NCBI GenBank assembly: GCA_036320915.1
Contig: JAXBDG010000021.1
Coordinates: 496,001-560,000, forward strand
DNA length: 64,000 bases
Direction: 5' to 3'
Source of the DNA: Linnemannia elongata
Lineage: Eukaryota; Mortierellomycota; Mortierellomycetes; Mortierellales; Mortierellaceae
Part shown: piece after piece, positions 26,067-38,132 of the stretch
Layout: each line of letters begins with the position of its first letter
Position numbering within the stretch: position 1 is the first letter of the stretch
Notes under the pieces: model-generated
Seen by the model: the letters and a program-made list of their open reading frames with translations, nothing else
What the model was told of the DNA's origin: nothing
The model's database searches: none
Made by a program: the position numbers and the translations under genes

Positions 26067-26454
26067 CGCTTGGACAAAGAAAAAAACACGCCACCCAGTT
26101 CCACGTTTTTTCGGTCTCCCATTGCCTTGTCTACTCTCAATGCCTATCCCCATACAGAAACAAAAAGTCAAAAATAGAGAAAGCCCTATTCCGGCTGCCC
26201 ACGTTGTTTCGCTTCCTTATGTTTTTTTTTTATTCCTTTCATCCTTTCATCCACCAAATTAAAGTTAATTGACCATGTGCTATTGCGTGTACGGATGCTT
26301 TATTTCCTCATGCATAAGACATTGAACGAGAACAAAAACAAAACAACAATAAATAACAAAAACCCTTCTACCTTCCCTATCTCTCACTCGTCTTGTTGTT
26401 TTGTATTTGCCCACGAGAATAATTTTTTGATGGGGTGGGATGGGAGGCGTGTGG

Positions 26455-26482
26455 AAAAAAAAAAAAAAAAAAAAAAAAAAAA
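26455..26482. repeat. poly(A), 28 nt
   Basis: Homopolymer tract about 390 bp from the preceding poly(T). No target-site duplication or retroposon body is visible beside it. Confidence 0.95.
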
Positions 26483-27350
26483 TGAAAAGGAAAAGGAAAA
26501 GATCGGCATGAGAAGGAGGAGGGAGAGGCTAATAATGACAATGGCTAAATGTCAACAAATAAAAACGACATATCGCCATGCATGAGGCGAAATTTTTTTC
26601 CTCGCCATTTCGGTGCCCATGACTTATCCATTTGACTCGTGGATAAATTGTTGATTGTTAATTGTCTGTCTATCTGCCAGTGTCTGTGGGGTTTTGAACC
26701 ATGGTACGAGACAACAAAACATTTGTGAAATTTTGATGTTTGCATGCTCCAAGAAAACAATAGCCTCCTCTCTCTAACGAAACAAGGAAATCTACACCAT
26801 GATTCAATTGCATGCCGTTAATTGCATTTCGTTCAGAAACATGACAAGGACAATGGGGTTCGATTGCATGACCCAACATGAACAAACAGACGTGGTGAAC
26901 GAGGAAGAAAAACGCAATTATTATTTTTTTGTGTGGATTGTTTGTGAGGAACGACTAACAAGGAAATGATATTACAGTAAAAAGGGAATGAAAATGAAAG
27001 GGAAGGTATAAGGCTAAGACAAGTAAAAGAAAGAAAGGGTGTTTGTGGTTTCAATGGTACAAAAAAACAAAGCAGGTATGAGGGTTGTGTGTGTGTGTGT
27101 GTGGGTGGGTGGGTGGGTGTGGATGTTTGTGTGTGTGGAGTAGTGTTTGTTGTGGAGATTGCTGGTTGGGGATTTGGTTTGGCTTGGATGCGCAAATGCG
27201 AGCAAAGGAAAGGAAAAAAACACGACAAAGAAAAGCAGATAAGAAAAAAAAAGATAATGACAAATGGGCAAAAAAAAACAAGAAAGCGCTGACAAAGAAG
27301 ACGATGGGGATTAACAAACGACAAGAGCCATTCGGACTAAGAGTGGGTAA

Positions 27351-28361
27351 TCACTCTTCGCGTGAAATCTCCTTTGGTTCGTGCTCCGCTGGTCCGACAG
27401 GCTGGGGTCCGGCTTGCATGACGCCGAGCTGGGTACGCGACATTGACAGTCCATAGGTCAGGTCGACGAGCTCGCGATCCATGGGTCCCAAGCCTTGCCG
27501 GAGACCCTCTGCAAGCTTGACCAGATCCCTTGCGACATTCTCAATGACCCTCGCATGTCGCTCGCGTTCCTCCTGTTCTGAAAGGCGGTTCCTCGTCTTG
27601 CGGACCTTCTCGTGCAGACGGCTCTCGACCACTTCGCCCAGATCTGTCGTTGGGATAGTGTCGCATCCGATAAAAAGTTCCATCCAGAGCTTGGGGCTGT
27701 TGCTGACCCAGTACTGCCCATCATCCGCCCTGTAAAAGAATGGGTTGTTCTGGATGTCGAGCTCGATCATGCCCTGTTGCACACATTGCTCCTCCAGCTT
27801 GACGTTCCAACTTGGCACGACAATCAGTTGGATGTACCAGTCGCCGACAACCTTGTAGTGGTCCGCAAAGTAGAGTTTGAAGTTGGGGAAGAGGACCCGC
27901 TGGAGCTGTCCAAACTCCACCTGGAACCGCGTCTTTCCGTAGGGCGACGTCGCGACTGGTCCTCCAGCGCCAGCACCAGTCGGATCGAGTTCGCTCTCCA
28001 TAGGCGAGCCTGTCGCACAGAAGAAAAGGCCTGAGAGGTTGAAGAATGGGTTGACGACTGGCGAATGGTCATCGTCCCGGACAAGATTGTATTTTTCGGC
28101 AGGGTAGGAAAGCAAGAACCGGCTTTGGATGTGTTCGAGTTGTTTCTCCTGACGCTGCTGATCGTCCGGGTGCCAGTTGCGGTAGATACGGCGGCAGGGC
28201 TGCGATGTTGCTGGTGTGCAGTATGTCAGAGCCTCCTGGTACCGTTTCTGGATGAGCGTTTCCAACATCCTGCAATAAGCCTCGACTGGCTCATACGACC
28301 GGTGTTGGTGCGGAGGATGCGGGAGAAGATCTGCCGCGAGGAAGGATTGAATGGCGCCCAT
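27351..28361 (-). CDS. unrecognised conserved-looking protein, 336 residues, single exon
   Basis: I do not recognise this protein. The frame is intact over 336 codons with good codon bias and no low-complexity explanation; the start is the only ATG near the front, CCATGG at 28361 (a longer frame opens only at a GTG). The N-terminal third is charged (RRIYRNWHPDD). The middle contains FFNLSGLFFCATGSPMESEL, FPNFKLYFADHYKVVGDWY, LIVVPSWNVKLEEQC and IELDIQNNPFFYR, a strand-rich, aromatic-rich core suggesting one compact globular domain. The last 110 residues include a basic and acidic helix (about 255-300) able to form a coiled coil. No signal peptide, membrane segment or catalytic motif is evident. 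It is preceded in gene sense by a CT-rich leader (28380-28650) and then by the large gene-free interval. Confidence 0.75.
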   Translation of the reverse strand: MGAIQSFLAADLLPHPPHQHRSYEPVEAYCRMLETLIQKRYQEALTYCTPATSQPCRRIYRNWHPDDQQRQEKQLEHIQSRFLLSYPAEKYNLVRDDDHSPVVNPFFNLSGLFFCATGSPMESELDPTGAGAGGPVATSPYGKTRFQVEFGQLQRVLFPNFKLYFADHYKVVGDWYIQLIVVPSWNVKLEEQCVQQGMIELDIQNNPFFYRADDGQYWVSNSPKLWMELFIGCDTIPTTDLGEVVESRLHEKVRKTRNRLSEQEERERHARVIENVARDLVKLAEGLRQGLGPMDRELVDLTYGLSMSRTQLGVMQAGPQPVGPAEHEPKEISREE

Positions 28362-29094
28362 GGATGGTGACACTTTGGGTTATATTTTGCTTGCTAGAGA
28401 CAGGAACGATGATGCGTAACCAGCAGGAAAAAAGGGAGAAGATACAGAGAGCAATGAAAGAGAGAAGAGGGGGAGAGGGGGAAGGCAGTTGAAGTGAAAG
28501 GAAAGAAACGACAGGAAAGAATGAGGAGAGTAATGGTGGGACAAGGGCGAAGAAAATGGAAAAAGGTTGAAGTCAAGAAGAAGAGGGGAAGAGAAGAAAA
28601 GAAAAAGAGGATTTGGTAAGTAAGAGTTGTTCAAAGGGGAAACCATTGGTCGTTATAAAGGGATCGGTGGCTACGATCGTTGGGCCGCAAGTTGAGAGTA
28701 GGCTGTAGACGGAGTATTGAGTAAGAGCAATTGCAATTGAGTGAGTGAGAGGAAAAGAGTCCGTGTCAACAACGGGAGTGGTATCACCCTACAATGGTGT
28801 TGTTGCAATGCAGAGGGAAAAAAGAATGTAGAGGACGGTTGGGAGAAAAAAGGCAGAGCATGTCATGCAATAAGGCATCCATCGATCCACCATGCATCAC
28901 CGTCGTACGATCCAGCCCATAGTTTATCCACAACTCTGCAAGAAGGAACAAAATGGCAGTGTTCAAAGTAGATACTAATAACAAATGAGAGACAGAAAGG
29001 GGACGGGGGAGAGGCACAGGAAAGACACCAACAACAGCAAGAACAAGAACTGCAAAAAACAGGGCGACGACAGATAATTGTATCGACACTGGCG

Positions 29095-29096
<2 letters not shown>

Positions 29097-29135
<39 letters not shown>
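29097..29135. repeat. poly(A), 39 nt
   Basis: Homopolymer tract in the gene-free interval. Confidence 0.98.
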
Positions 29136-29137
<2 letters not shown>

Positions 29138-32100
29138 GAAGAAAAACAGAGATTGAAAGATACTCCACGATTGACCTTCTCTTGCCAACCAACCATGTAA
29201 TGGTCTGGATGTGGGGCGAGAGGGAAGGGCTAGGCTAAAAAGGCACACAACCCGACCCTCGGTTTCTGCAGAGGAGAAAACAAAAGAATCAAGCGAAGGG
29301 GGAGGGAGAGCGCGCGATAAAAAAGCCAAGTAAGAAAATGAGAAGAAGGAAAGAGTAAGAGAAAGAGAGCGAAAAAAAGGAGGCGATGGACCCAAACATG
29401 AGTACGCCGAAAGTACCAAAAGTGCAAAAAAAGACGGAGGACACTCAAGGTGAAGAGAAAAAACAAATATTGAAATGCAGAACCCACAGCAGTGAAACTA
29501 CTGAGTTAACATGAAGAGAAAGAAAAGTGACAGGGAGAGAGAGGTGCGGGATGGAAGAAAAGTGAAGGAGACGGAAGGAGTCTGAGAGTGAGCCTGAAGA
29601 TAATGAGAGATAGACCGGTAGTCACTACCGGTGACAGAGCGAGAGACAAGGAGAAGGAGAGTTTGAATTGGATATATGGATGGAAGGTAAAGGCAAGGCA
29701 AGGTAAGTTCAGGTAAGGAAGGATGCGGACGAAGTGAACAAAAAGGCCAAAAGGGAGGACGGGAAACGGGGGACGAAAAGGAGATGGTTCGCGGGAAATG
29801 AATCGAAAGAAGCAGAGACGAAAAAAGGCAAAAAGGACCTCCCGTGGTGGACCAAGGGGAGAGCAGGAGGATTGAAATGAAAACAAAAAAAAGAAATGAA
29901 AGGAGAGAGGGGCAAACAAGCATTCATCCGCATAAGAGGGGATATGCAAAAAGAGGTACAGATGAGAACGAGAAAAGGGTGAAGGGAGAAGAGGAGAAGG
30001 GGAAAGAGGGATAACATGGACGTAATGAGATGAAGACGAGAACAAGGTACGATGATGAGGATAATAAAGAAAGACGGAGAGATATCAGAAATGAAAAATG
30101 AAAAATGAAAAAAGAGTTGTATTAAAAATGCGTGACAACAGGGAGAAGAGGGGAGCTGAGGAAGGGCATGGGATAGCAGGACATAAAGAGATTGTGGATG
30201 TATTAAAGAAGGACAATTGAAGAACATGCACGGTGTGTAGGTGTGTGTATAAACAACGCAGCGCACGCAGGAATGCTTTTTTTTTCTTCTTTCTTCGTGT
30301 TCATGCAAAACACAAAAAAAAGGATGTACATGGTATGGTATGTGTGTTCATATCACACACATGCAGAACGAAAACCCAGAGAAGGAAGTAACAAGTGAGA
30401 GGGCATGACAGCGAACAATGAGAAAAACGTGAGAGCAAGGAGGCATTGCTCTGGAAAGGAAGACAAACAAAAGAAGGAAAGAAGAAAGCCAATGGATCCC
30501 ATGCCCCCGGTGCAACCCAGCTCCATTGCTCATAGCCCATACCATACCAAGCCCATTCCAAACACACAGAAAGGCAAAGAAAACAAGGTGTGCGTTCCCG
30601 GTTGTCCCTTAGTAATATTGTCCGCTCTTTTGTTCTCGCCTTCCTTATTTCGCTGCTGTTCAATCCCTTCCCATCTTCGAAACCAACAAGGTATGTGTCC
30701 AGTATATCAATTGTGTTCGAACAATAAAGTAAACTTTTTTTTCCCTTTATGCCTTGTATGTGTATGTGTGTGTGTGCCTCTGTGTCGTGGATGAACGGGA
30801 AGAAACGAGGAAACTAACCCAAAAGTGGGTGCGACTTGAACCATGTAGTTGTGCACCCAAGGAGGATTGGTTGTCCTTTCCCTTTTCCCTTCTCCCTTTT
30901 AATCCCACTCTCTTTGTCATCCTTTTTGTTCTGCCTCCCTCTCAGCGTGTGTTCCTGTGCTGCTGTTCTTCCGTTTTCTTGTTATTTGTATTTTGTACCA
31001 TGCCTCTGCTTCCTGACTCGAAATCCTTCGTTGTTTGTCCCTGCCAATCAATTTTCGTGCCTCCTGTTGTTCTGTGTAAGAGAGGGAAAGAGAGTGCATG
31101 TGTGCGTCGATGTATGCATGCGCTGATGGATACGATGCGATGGGAAGAAAACAAAACAAAAAAGTCGTGATAACAATACTAGGATGTACACATACGCACA
31201 CCATGTAGTGGCATATAAAGCGCCTTCTTTCTTTTCCTCCTGGCCCTCGTTTTGCCTCCTTATTGGGTTTTGAGATAAAGCTGATTGCGATGGTGGATGA
31301 GAGAAGGGCAGGAAGAAAGCAAAGGATAAGAAGGGAGCGAACAAACTAGGGGATAATGTCTTCTAACACACTCTCTCTGTCGATAGTTGTAACTCCACTC
31401 TGCTGTCCCGCCCTACTGGTAGCTGTTGTGATAAAATAAGAGAAGGAAATGGTGGCCAAAGAGGGGCCACAAGAAAGGAAAGGGGGACAAAGGGAAGGCA
31501 AGAGGAAGGGAGGGAGGGAGGGATATCTACTTTTCCTCTGTCTCCCTGTCCTTCCTCCATATTTTTCTCACTCTCTTGCTTTTGCGTCTTTTACTCCGTG
31601 TTCATTCAATTGGATCGTAGAAAAAAAATATGCGGAATTGTTCACTGTACCTGTACCTGTCTTTTGAAGAACAGGTGAACGACGTCTGGGAAAGGGGGGT
31701 TACGTGTGTGAGTGGGGTGTAGGGGCGTTAACGTAAAGAAAAAGAAGAGGGAAAAGGTTGAAGGCGAGTGTGTAGCAGAAGAGTGTTTGAGAAACGAAAG
31801 AAGGAAGGCAGGGGTAAAAGAGTGTCAAAAGGATTCAAGGCGGGTTTGCGCGTGCGAGTAAGGGTATGAAGGAGAATGAAAAGATGTGCTTGAGAGTATT
31901 AAAAAGGAATGAGGATATTATATGATGAGTATGCAAGGGTAACAAAGGGTAGGTGTGTGTGTGTAAGAAGGTATCGACGAAAGTTGTGAGTGAAGAAAGT
32001 GCAATGCTGAAGTAGAGTGAGAGAGTGGAGAAACAATTGAGGTTAGGGGATAGGGGATAGGAGGAAAAGAGAAGAAGGTAGAGAAAGAAGAGAAAGAGAG

Positions 32101-33085
32101 AGAGAAAGAGAGAAAGAGAGAAAGAGAAAGAAAGAAAGCAGAAGAAGAAAAGAGAGAGAAAAGGAAAGGAAAGAGAGAAGTGGGTTTGAGGCAGGGCGCA
32201 TCGTATCCATCCCCCTCTTTTTTCTTTTCCCTCTTTTTTGTCTGAATGAACAAGACTATTAAATTAATATTATCGTCATACGAATTGAATAGGAGTTCAT
32301 TTTACATTGCCCTTCATATCCACTTTGACCCCGAATGAATGAAGTCTGAAGTGAATGCTCACGTTCATTTTGCGGTTGGCAAAACAAAACCCGCCCATCC
32401 GCACTGCGTACCTGTATGGTACACTCCTCGAACAGGCAAGCAACTTTCTTTTTTTTTTTTTTTTCATCCTCCACCCTGTCCTTGAGCTGGTTCAAACAAA
32501 ATAAAATCCTCAGAGAGAGAGAGAGAGAATGAGAAAGTGAGAGTGAGTGAGAGAGCGTGAACGAGTTGCAACAAAAAAAAAAAAGAAAAAAAAAAAAAAA
32601 GGATTCTGAGAGCCCTGTCCCTCTCTGTTTCGTCCGCATTGGTTGACTGGATGGATTCAACCTTTTGGACTTGTTGAACTAGTTGACGGCTGTCGGGCGG
32701 TCCGTTTGTTGTTCTCGTTATTTTGCTGTTTGATTACTCCCTTGCCTTCTTTCTTTCCTTCCATCTTCCCTCCGTCCAGGCACATTTTACACACAGACAC
32801 ACAATTATACTAACACAACAAACAAGAAAGTCCATCGTTACACTCTGTTGGTGTCATTTCAATGCTTCAATTGCTTATTGTTGTCGTCTTGTTCTTGCTG
32901 TTATCTTCTCTCTTTTTTTTGCCTCCTTCTTCACACTGATCCACCAAACAAAAAAAAGCAAGACGAGACTATCTTTCCCCCCCCCCTTCTCCCACCCTTA
33001 TCCTTGCGACTTGTTTTCTCCGCATCCTTTGCTCCCTTGTTCTCCTGTGTGAATACGTCAAGGCTCTAAGTCAAGGCTCCAAAAC

Positions 33086-33086
<1 letters not shown>

Positions 33087-33117
<31 letters not shown>
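33087..33117. repeat. poly(A), 31 nt
   Basis: Homopolymer tract in the gene-free interval, preceded by a short direct duplication of the type TCAAGGCTC. Confidence 0.97.
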
Positions 33118-33119
<2 letters not shown>

Positions 33120-35850
33120 TAAAACAGGCACCTCACCTCACCCACTGCCCCCTTGTCGTACCATTAGGCCGTTAAGGCCGTTCGCCCTGGAAGGTTTGAA
33201 AAAGTAATATTAATTTTTTGTTATATCGGGCTTCATTTTGACAGACCAAAGGGCGAAATGTACTGGACACCATGTATCTCCCCATTCTATTTTGTTTGGG
33301 ATGAAAAGAGGAGAAAGTGAGCGAGAGAGACAAATATCCTCGCCGACAGACATAGACAGACAAGCAAGGACATGCAATTGACCAACGAGGGGGAACGGAC
33401 ATCATATCGAACCCATTGACACCCATGGAACAATCAAACAAAGGAAGCAAGGAAGCAATAAATAGGATATTATGTGTTTGTAAGGAGAATAAAAACAGAA
33501 CACAACCCACATAGAGCGGTGACATGAGTGTAAGAGAGAGGCGAAAGTGAAAAGAAGAAAGGGAAAGGAGGAGGGAATGAGGCCATTGGAGCAAAACAAA
33601 ACTGATAACCATCGCGCTAGACGATTGTTCAACTCTCTCCTCTTTTGCTCGTTCATTTCAGCTCTCCTTTGAGTTCTCCTCTTCCTTGACTATTATCGAC
33701 CTCTAGTCAGTCTCTGTTCATCGTCTTCCTGTCCTTGTACCTTGCACGATCGATTTGGATTTTGGAGCAATACATCGATGGGCCAATTGTTAGCAACCAA
33801 TTGGTCGTCCATTCATTTCATGTAGATGTGAACCCAACAACAACGACCACATCAACGACATCAATAACTCAAAGCATAATCTAAAGCGAACAAGCAGGAC
33901 AGGACAGCGATCCCATTCTTGTTCTCCCCTTCTCCCTTATTCACTTTCCTGCCGATTTTTCATCCACAGGCACACACTTTGCAACACACACATATTAACA
34001 ACATTACACCTGCTTACTTGCTCACTCATACAACAACAACAACAACAGACAAATCACTTATCAGCCCATGGACATATGGAAACACAAAGGTAAAAAAATC
34101 CGATAAATGACAGATGCGATATGCAACATATGCTTTTTTTTTCAATCCAACCTTGTTCGTTTGTCTGCTTTCTACGAGGAATAACATCATCCATAGTTGA
34201 GCATGGGCATCATGCTACCTCTGTGGGTGTGTTCTGGATCTAGATACAGAGGAAAGGAACAGGGAAGAGGTACGAGCTACCCCCGTCCCTCTCCCTTTCT
34301 GTCACTCCCCCGCTCGCTTCGCTAATAATACTGTACGCACGATTGGTACATACGTACTGTACGAAACCGGGTACATTTCGATACAAATAAACACATATTT
34401 CGAGGCGTAGTTTGCATGGCCGTTATTTTTTCTCCCTCTCTCTTGGACAATGCATGCTGCAGTGCAGAAATGGGAGATGGATGGACATTGTACGGAAAGG
34501 GAGGGAAGGGAGGGGTATGAACGGTCATGGTACATTGCGGTATTCTGCATGGAGGAGATGGGGTGGGCGAGTGACAGAAGGGCCGATCCGTTGTTACCCC
34601 TGGATACAGAAACTACCCGTAGACATCATCTCTCTAGAAACCATCTCTCATCCTTCCAGCCGTCCTGTCCATGCGATTCCGTGGCGGATGGAGGAGGAGA
34701 GAGCTTTCCCAAACCTACGGACAAAAACAGAAAATGAACAGAGCAATCAGAGAAAAAAAAAGAAAAAAGAAACAAAATGACTAAAGAATAAGGAAGACAA
34801 TGTGAACATGGCATGATTGACCTTCGATGTTGCATGTCATTCGAAAAGCTGCTTTGTGTCTCCACGCAACCAAGCTATTCCGTCCTAGAGAGCCCTCCAA
34901 CGGTCTTTGATTAAAAATTAATACATTTCAAACATCGAGCAAATCGCAGAACCGACAAACACACGAACGGGGACGGATGAGGCGGGGGGTAGGGGCCATG
35001 GGGGGATGGAAAAGACCATAGCTGGAAGAAGATAAATGCACGAACGGGCACCGTTCCTTTGGGGGAATGAGCACAACGTGACAATGGAATGCAAGAACGT
35101 TGTTAATGTAAGGTTTTCTTTCGTCTTTCTCTGGGGCGGAGGTTATAGAAGTGTCCGAGGAGAGAGAAGCAAAAGATGAAATGGCATATATATGGAGACG
35201 CATGTTCATGTTCATGGGCATGAAACGATAATAAAATGAAGGGCCGTAGCGTGAAGAAAGCAACATCCGATCGCCGTTTTCTATGTCAATTGGGCCGAAG
35301 AAGAAGGGCAAAAAGGTGAGCGATCCTTCCTATCCTTTCCATTCGCTTATTTGCGATATGCGCCCGATGCTGATGACGACGATGATGAAGGTACATTTAA
35401 CCCTGTCTGAATCATCCTCGCTCTCAATTGTCCCATTCTTCATTGGCCACTATTATCATTTTACTCATACATTAGCATTGCCGACTTGTTCGGTATCTCA
35501 TCGCCCTGATGGACAAATCAATAAATTAGCGGAAAGTAAGGGTGTTACACCGCATGTCAGGCTCGATGGATGATGCCTTTCTGTCATGAATGACCAGAAT
35601 GAAGAAAGAAGAAAGGTTAGTAAGAGTCCATCGTCCTCGTTCCCCTGTGGATGATTTACAACCAACTACGATGATAGTGATGATGACTATTCTCAATCGT
35701 CCATGCTCACCTATTTTTTTCCATTCTCCGTCAGCCTTGTAGGAAAAAAAACCCAAACTATGAGTCGACTTGCTTGGTTCTGTTCGCCTTGCATGCGGTG
35801 GATGAAAGCTCTTCTCTTCCTCACTGTAATGCTCCTATGCTCTCTCTTTC

Positions 35851-35851
35851 C

Positions 35852-35890
<39 letters not shown>

Positions 35891-35920
35891 TCCTCCTCCT
35901 CCTCCTCCTCCTCCTCCTCT
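35851..35920. repeat. compound microsatellite (CT)n-(CA)n-(TCC)n
   Basis: Three different simple repeats placed end to end over about 70 bp: CT dinucleotides, then CA dinucleotides, then TCC trinucleotides. Confidence 0.95.
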
Positions 35921-38095
35921 TGCATCCCTTCCTTCCTTGCCTTGCCATGCGGCCAAACAAGCTCTACAATCAACAACAAACAAGCACATAAAAAATAAAA
36001 AATAAAAACAGGTGGACAACCTTGCAACGTGGCTCTGTCTGGCACATTTCTTTGCATGTCCCGTCCGTCCGTTTCAACGCCCCTCTTTTGTATGCCTATA
36101 AAATTATGCAAATTGCTTATGCTCTCTCAATCGCCCACGCCATCGATAATCGGACATATCTCCGTCCCATTTTTTCCCAATCGCTTTGCACACCTGCTCC
36201 CACTTTTGATCCCTGCCAATGTTATGCCAATGCCCATCCCTGAGGCTGCTTCCCTCATTTGAACCATTACGACGATCGTCCCTCCCATCCGTCCATCCCA
36301 TGCCTCCCTTCTTTTCAACCACGTTTTCCTCCTCTCTCTCCTTGCACACCCCCTGCTGATCCATACACCAAGTAGACCGTGGATGTGTGGGAGAATGCGA
36401 GAGGAGGACAGTGGACCGAGGATAGAGTGCTTGTATGAGAAAAGAGAAAAATCATGTAAGGGACCTGTTTGTTTGTGTCATTTCGCATCGTTTCGTTTCC
36501 TTCCCAGTCCTTCCCTCTCTCGCGCCCAATTGTCTCCCTAATCGTCCCACCCTCCATGGGCTATATGGCTACGTCAAGCCAACATGGGCAATTGAATCGG
36601 GAGATAGTACTGTACGCAACCTGGGCAATGCAATTATTATGGTGCCGCAAGCATAATTGTGCTCACTAAGCTAATAGTCTCATGGTGGTGCAACTTTTTT
36701 TTTTCAACCACCTCCGTTCGTCCTATTACAATCTCACATTTGTACACTAATCTACCCTTCGCTGCCCTGCCTCACCTATTATACATACGAACCATTATCT
36801 TCATTGCCACGTTCGCTTCTCTTTTTCTCACACGCCAGACCTAATAAGTTACCAGTTTCCTATTAGCCACTTAGTACTAAACTGCGTCTTTTCTCTTTCT
36901 TTCTTTGGAGCGCGTCCTAGGATAGTTATTTCTAATTTCCTAATTCCCCAGTTCCGCTAGCCAGATATTATAATAAAACCCAAAGGGAAGTTTCTCTTTT
37001 CTGACACAGTCGTACCATTATTCTCTGTTTCGTCCTTCCATCCTTCCTTCCTTCGCCTAATGGTCTTTCATCGCGTTCTTTACCGCGAAGAAGTCAATAA
37101 AAAATTACACCATTCGATTTTAAAATGAACGTCGCATCGGTCAATTGTTTTGTGAGAGAATGAAAGGAAGGACTTAGCGAGCCAAAAAAAAAAAAAAAAA
37201 AAAAAAAATGAGGATCGAGCTCTCCTTTCTCCTTCTTTTCATTCAAGCAAAGCAGCTTCTTTCTCACTTGTCTTAATCGTGTTGTTTGCATTGTTGATTT
37301 TTTTTTGGGTATCCCCATCGTTTTTATCCCCCCCCCCCCCTGCTTTTTTTGCGCTCTTGGCTACAACCACACATTTTTCCTTATGCGTTTAGATTTCGCG
37401 CTTGGATTCACAGGAAGTAAATGGTGTCAACAAGTAAGACTTGTTCATCCGTCCGTCCGTCCGTCGTTCTCATATGAACGCGCACGCACTCCTTTATCCC
37501 CCCTCCCCCTCCCTTTTTTTCCTACGATTTTTTCTGTGTAAAAGTACTAAAGCGAGAAGAGGTGTGTGCACTTTTTCTTCTCGTTTTCATGGTTTTCAAT
37601 CCATTATGCCGAAAATCTCCTACCTTTCTTTCTTTCTTTCCTACCTTTTCTTTTCCTTCTTGCATTTCCCGATAGTAACCTTTGTTAGTTTTTTTTTCTT
37701 TCTCGTTGTTGACTTTCTGTACAGGACAAAGCAAGACGGGGGGCAATAGGGAAGGGAAGGGTGCTGTTGCAGCAGTCAGCCAAAATAGGCAGGGTTTGCC
37801 ATTGTGCAACGATAAACAAACAAACATAAACAAAACACAAACAAACCATCAAGCAGAAGAGTGAGAGAGGAAGGAGCGGACTTTGTGTTGATGTAGGTAC
37901 AATCAATGCAAGGGAAAATAGGGAGGACAAGATTGCACAGGGATGGATGGGGGGCTGGTAAGGTAAGGGAGTGGGACAGACTGGGAGAGCAGGGAGCAGA
38001 GCAGGGGCGAGAGGCAAAAAAAAACCAAAAAGTGATCCCGATACGATACAATACAACTCTACCGAATACACAAAGGTGTCGATATATGAAGCGTG

Positions 38096-38099
<4 letters not shown>

Positions 38100-38131
<32 letters not shown>
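38100..38131. repeat. poly(A), 32 nt
   Basis: Homopolymer tract in the gene-free interval. Confidence 0.98.

Positions 38132-38132
<1 letters not shown>

Larger units (their letters stand above)
25128..27350. other. intergenic region, no gene seen
   Basis: Upstream of the aspartic protease and downstream of the 336-residue unknown gene. It contains a 35-nt poly(T), a 28-nt poly(A) and GT-rich stretches (27089-27145). Open frames are short and compositionally biased. The promoter of the aspartic protease should be at the left end. A TATAAAAG near 25160 points the wrong way for it. Confidence 0.6.

Noticed and set aside
28784..29419. 211-codon minus-strand frame with hydrophobic stretches
   Set aside because: Largely a translation of the CT-rich strand and the 39-nt homopolymer (poly-Phe); no family resemblance.
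33000..33117. poly(A)-ended retroposon
   Set aside because: No internal promoter boxes, no body shared with the other poly(A) sites by eye and no target-site duplication spanning the unit.
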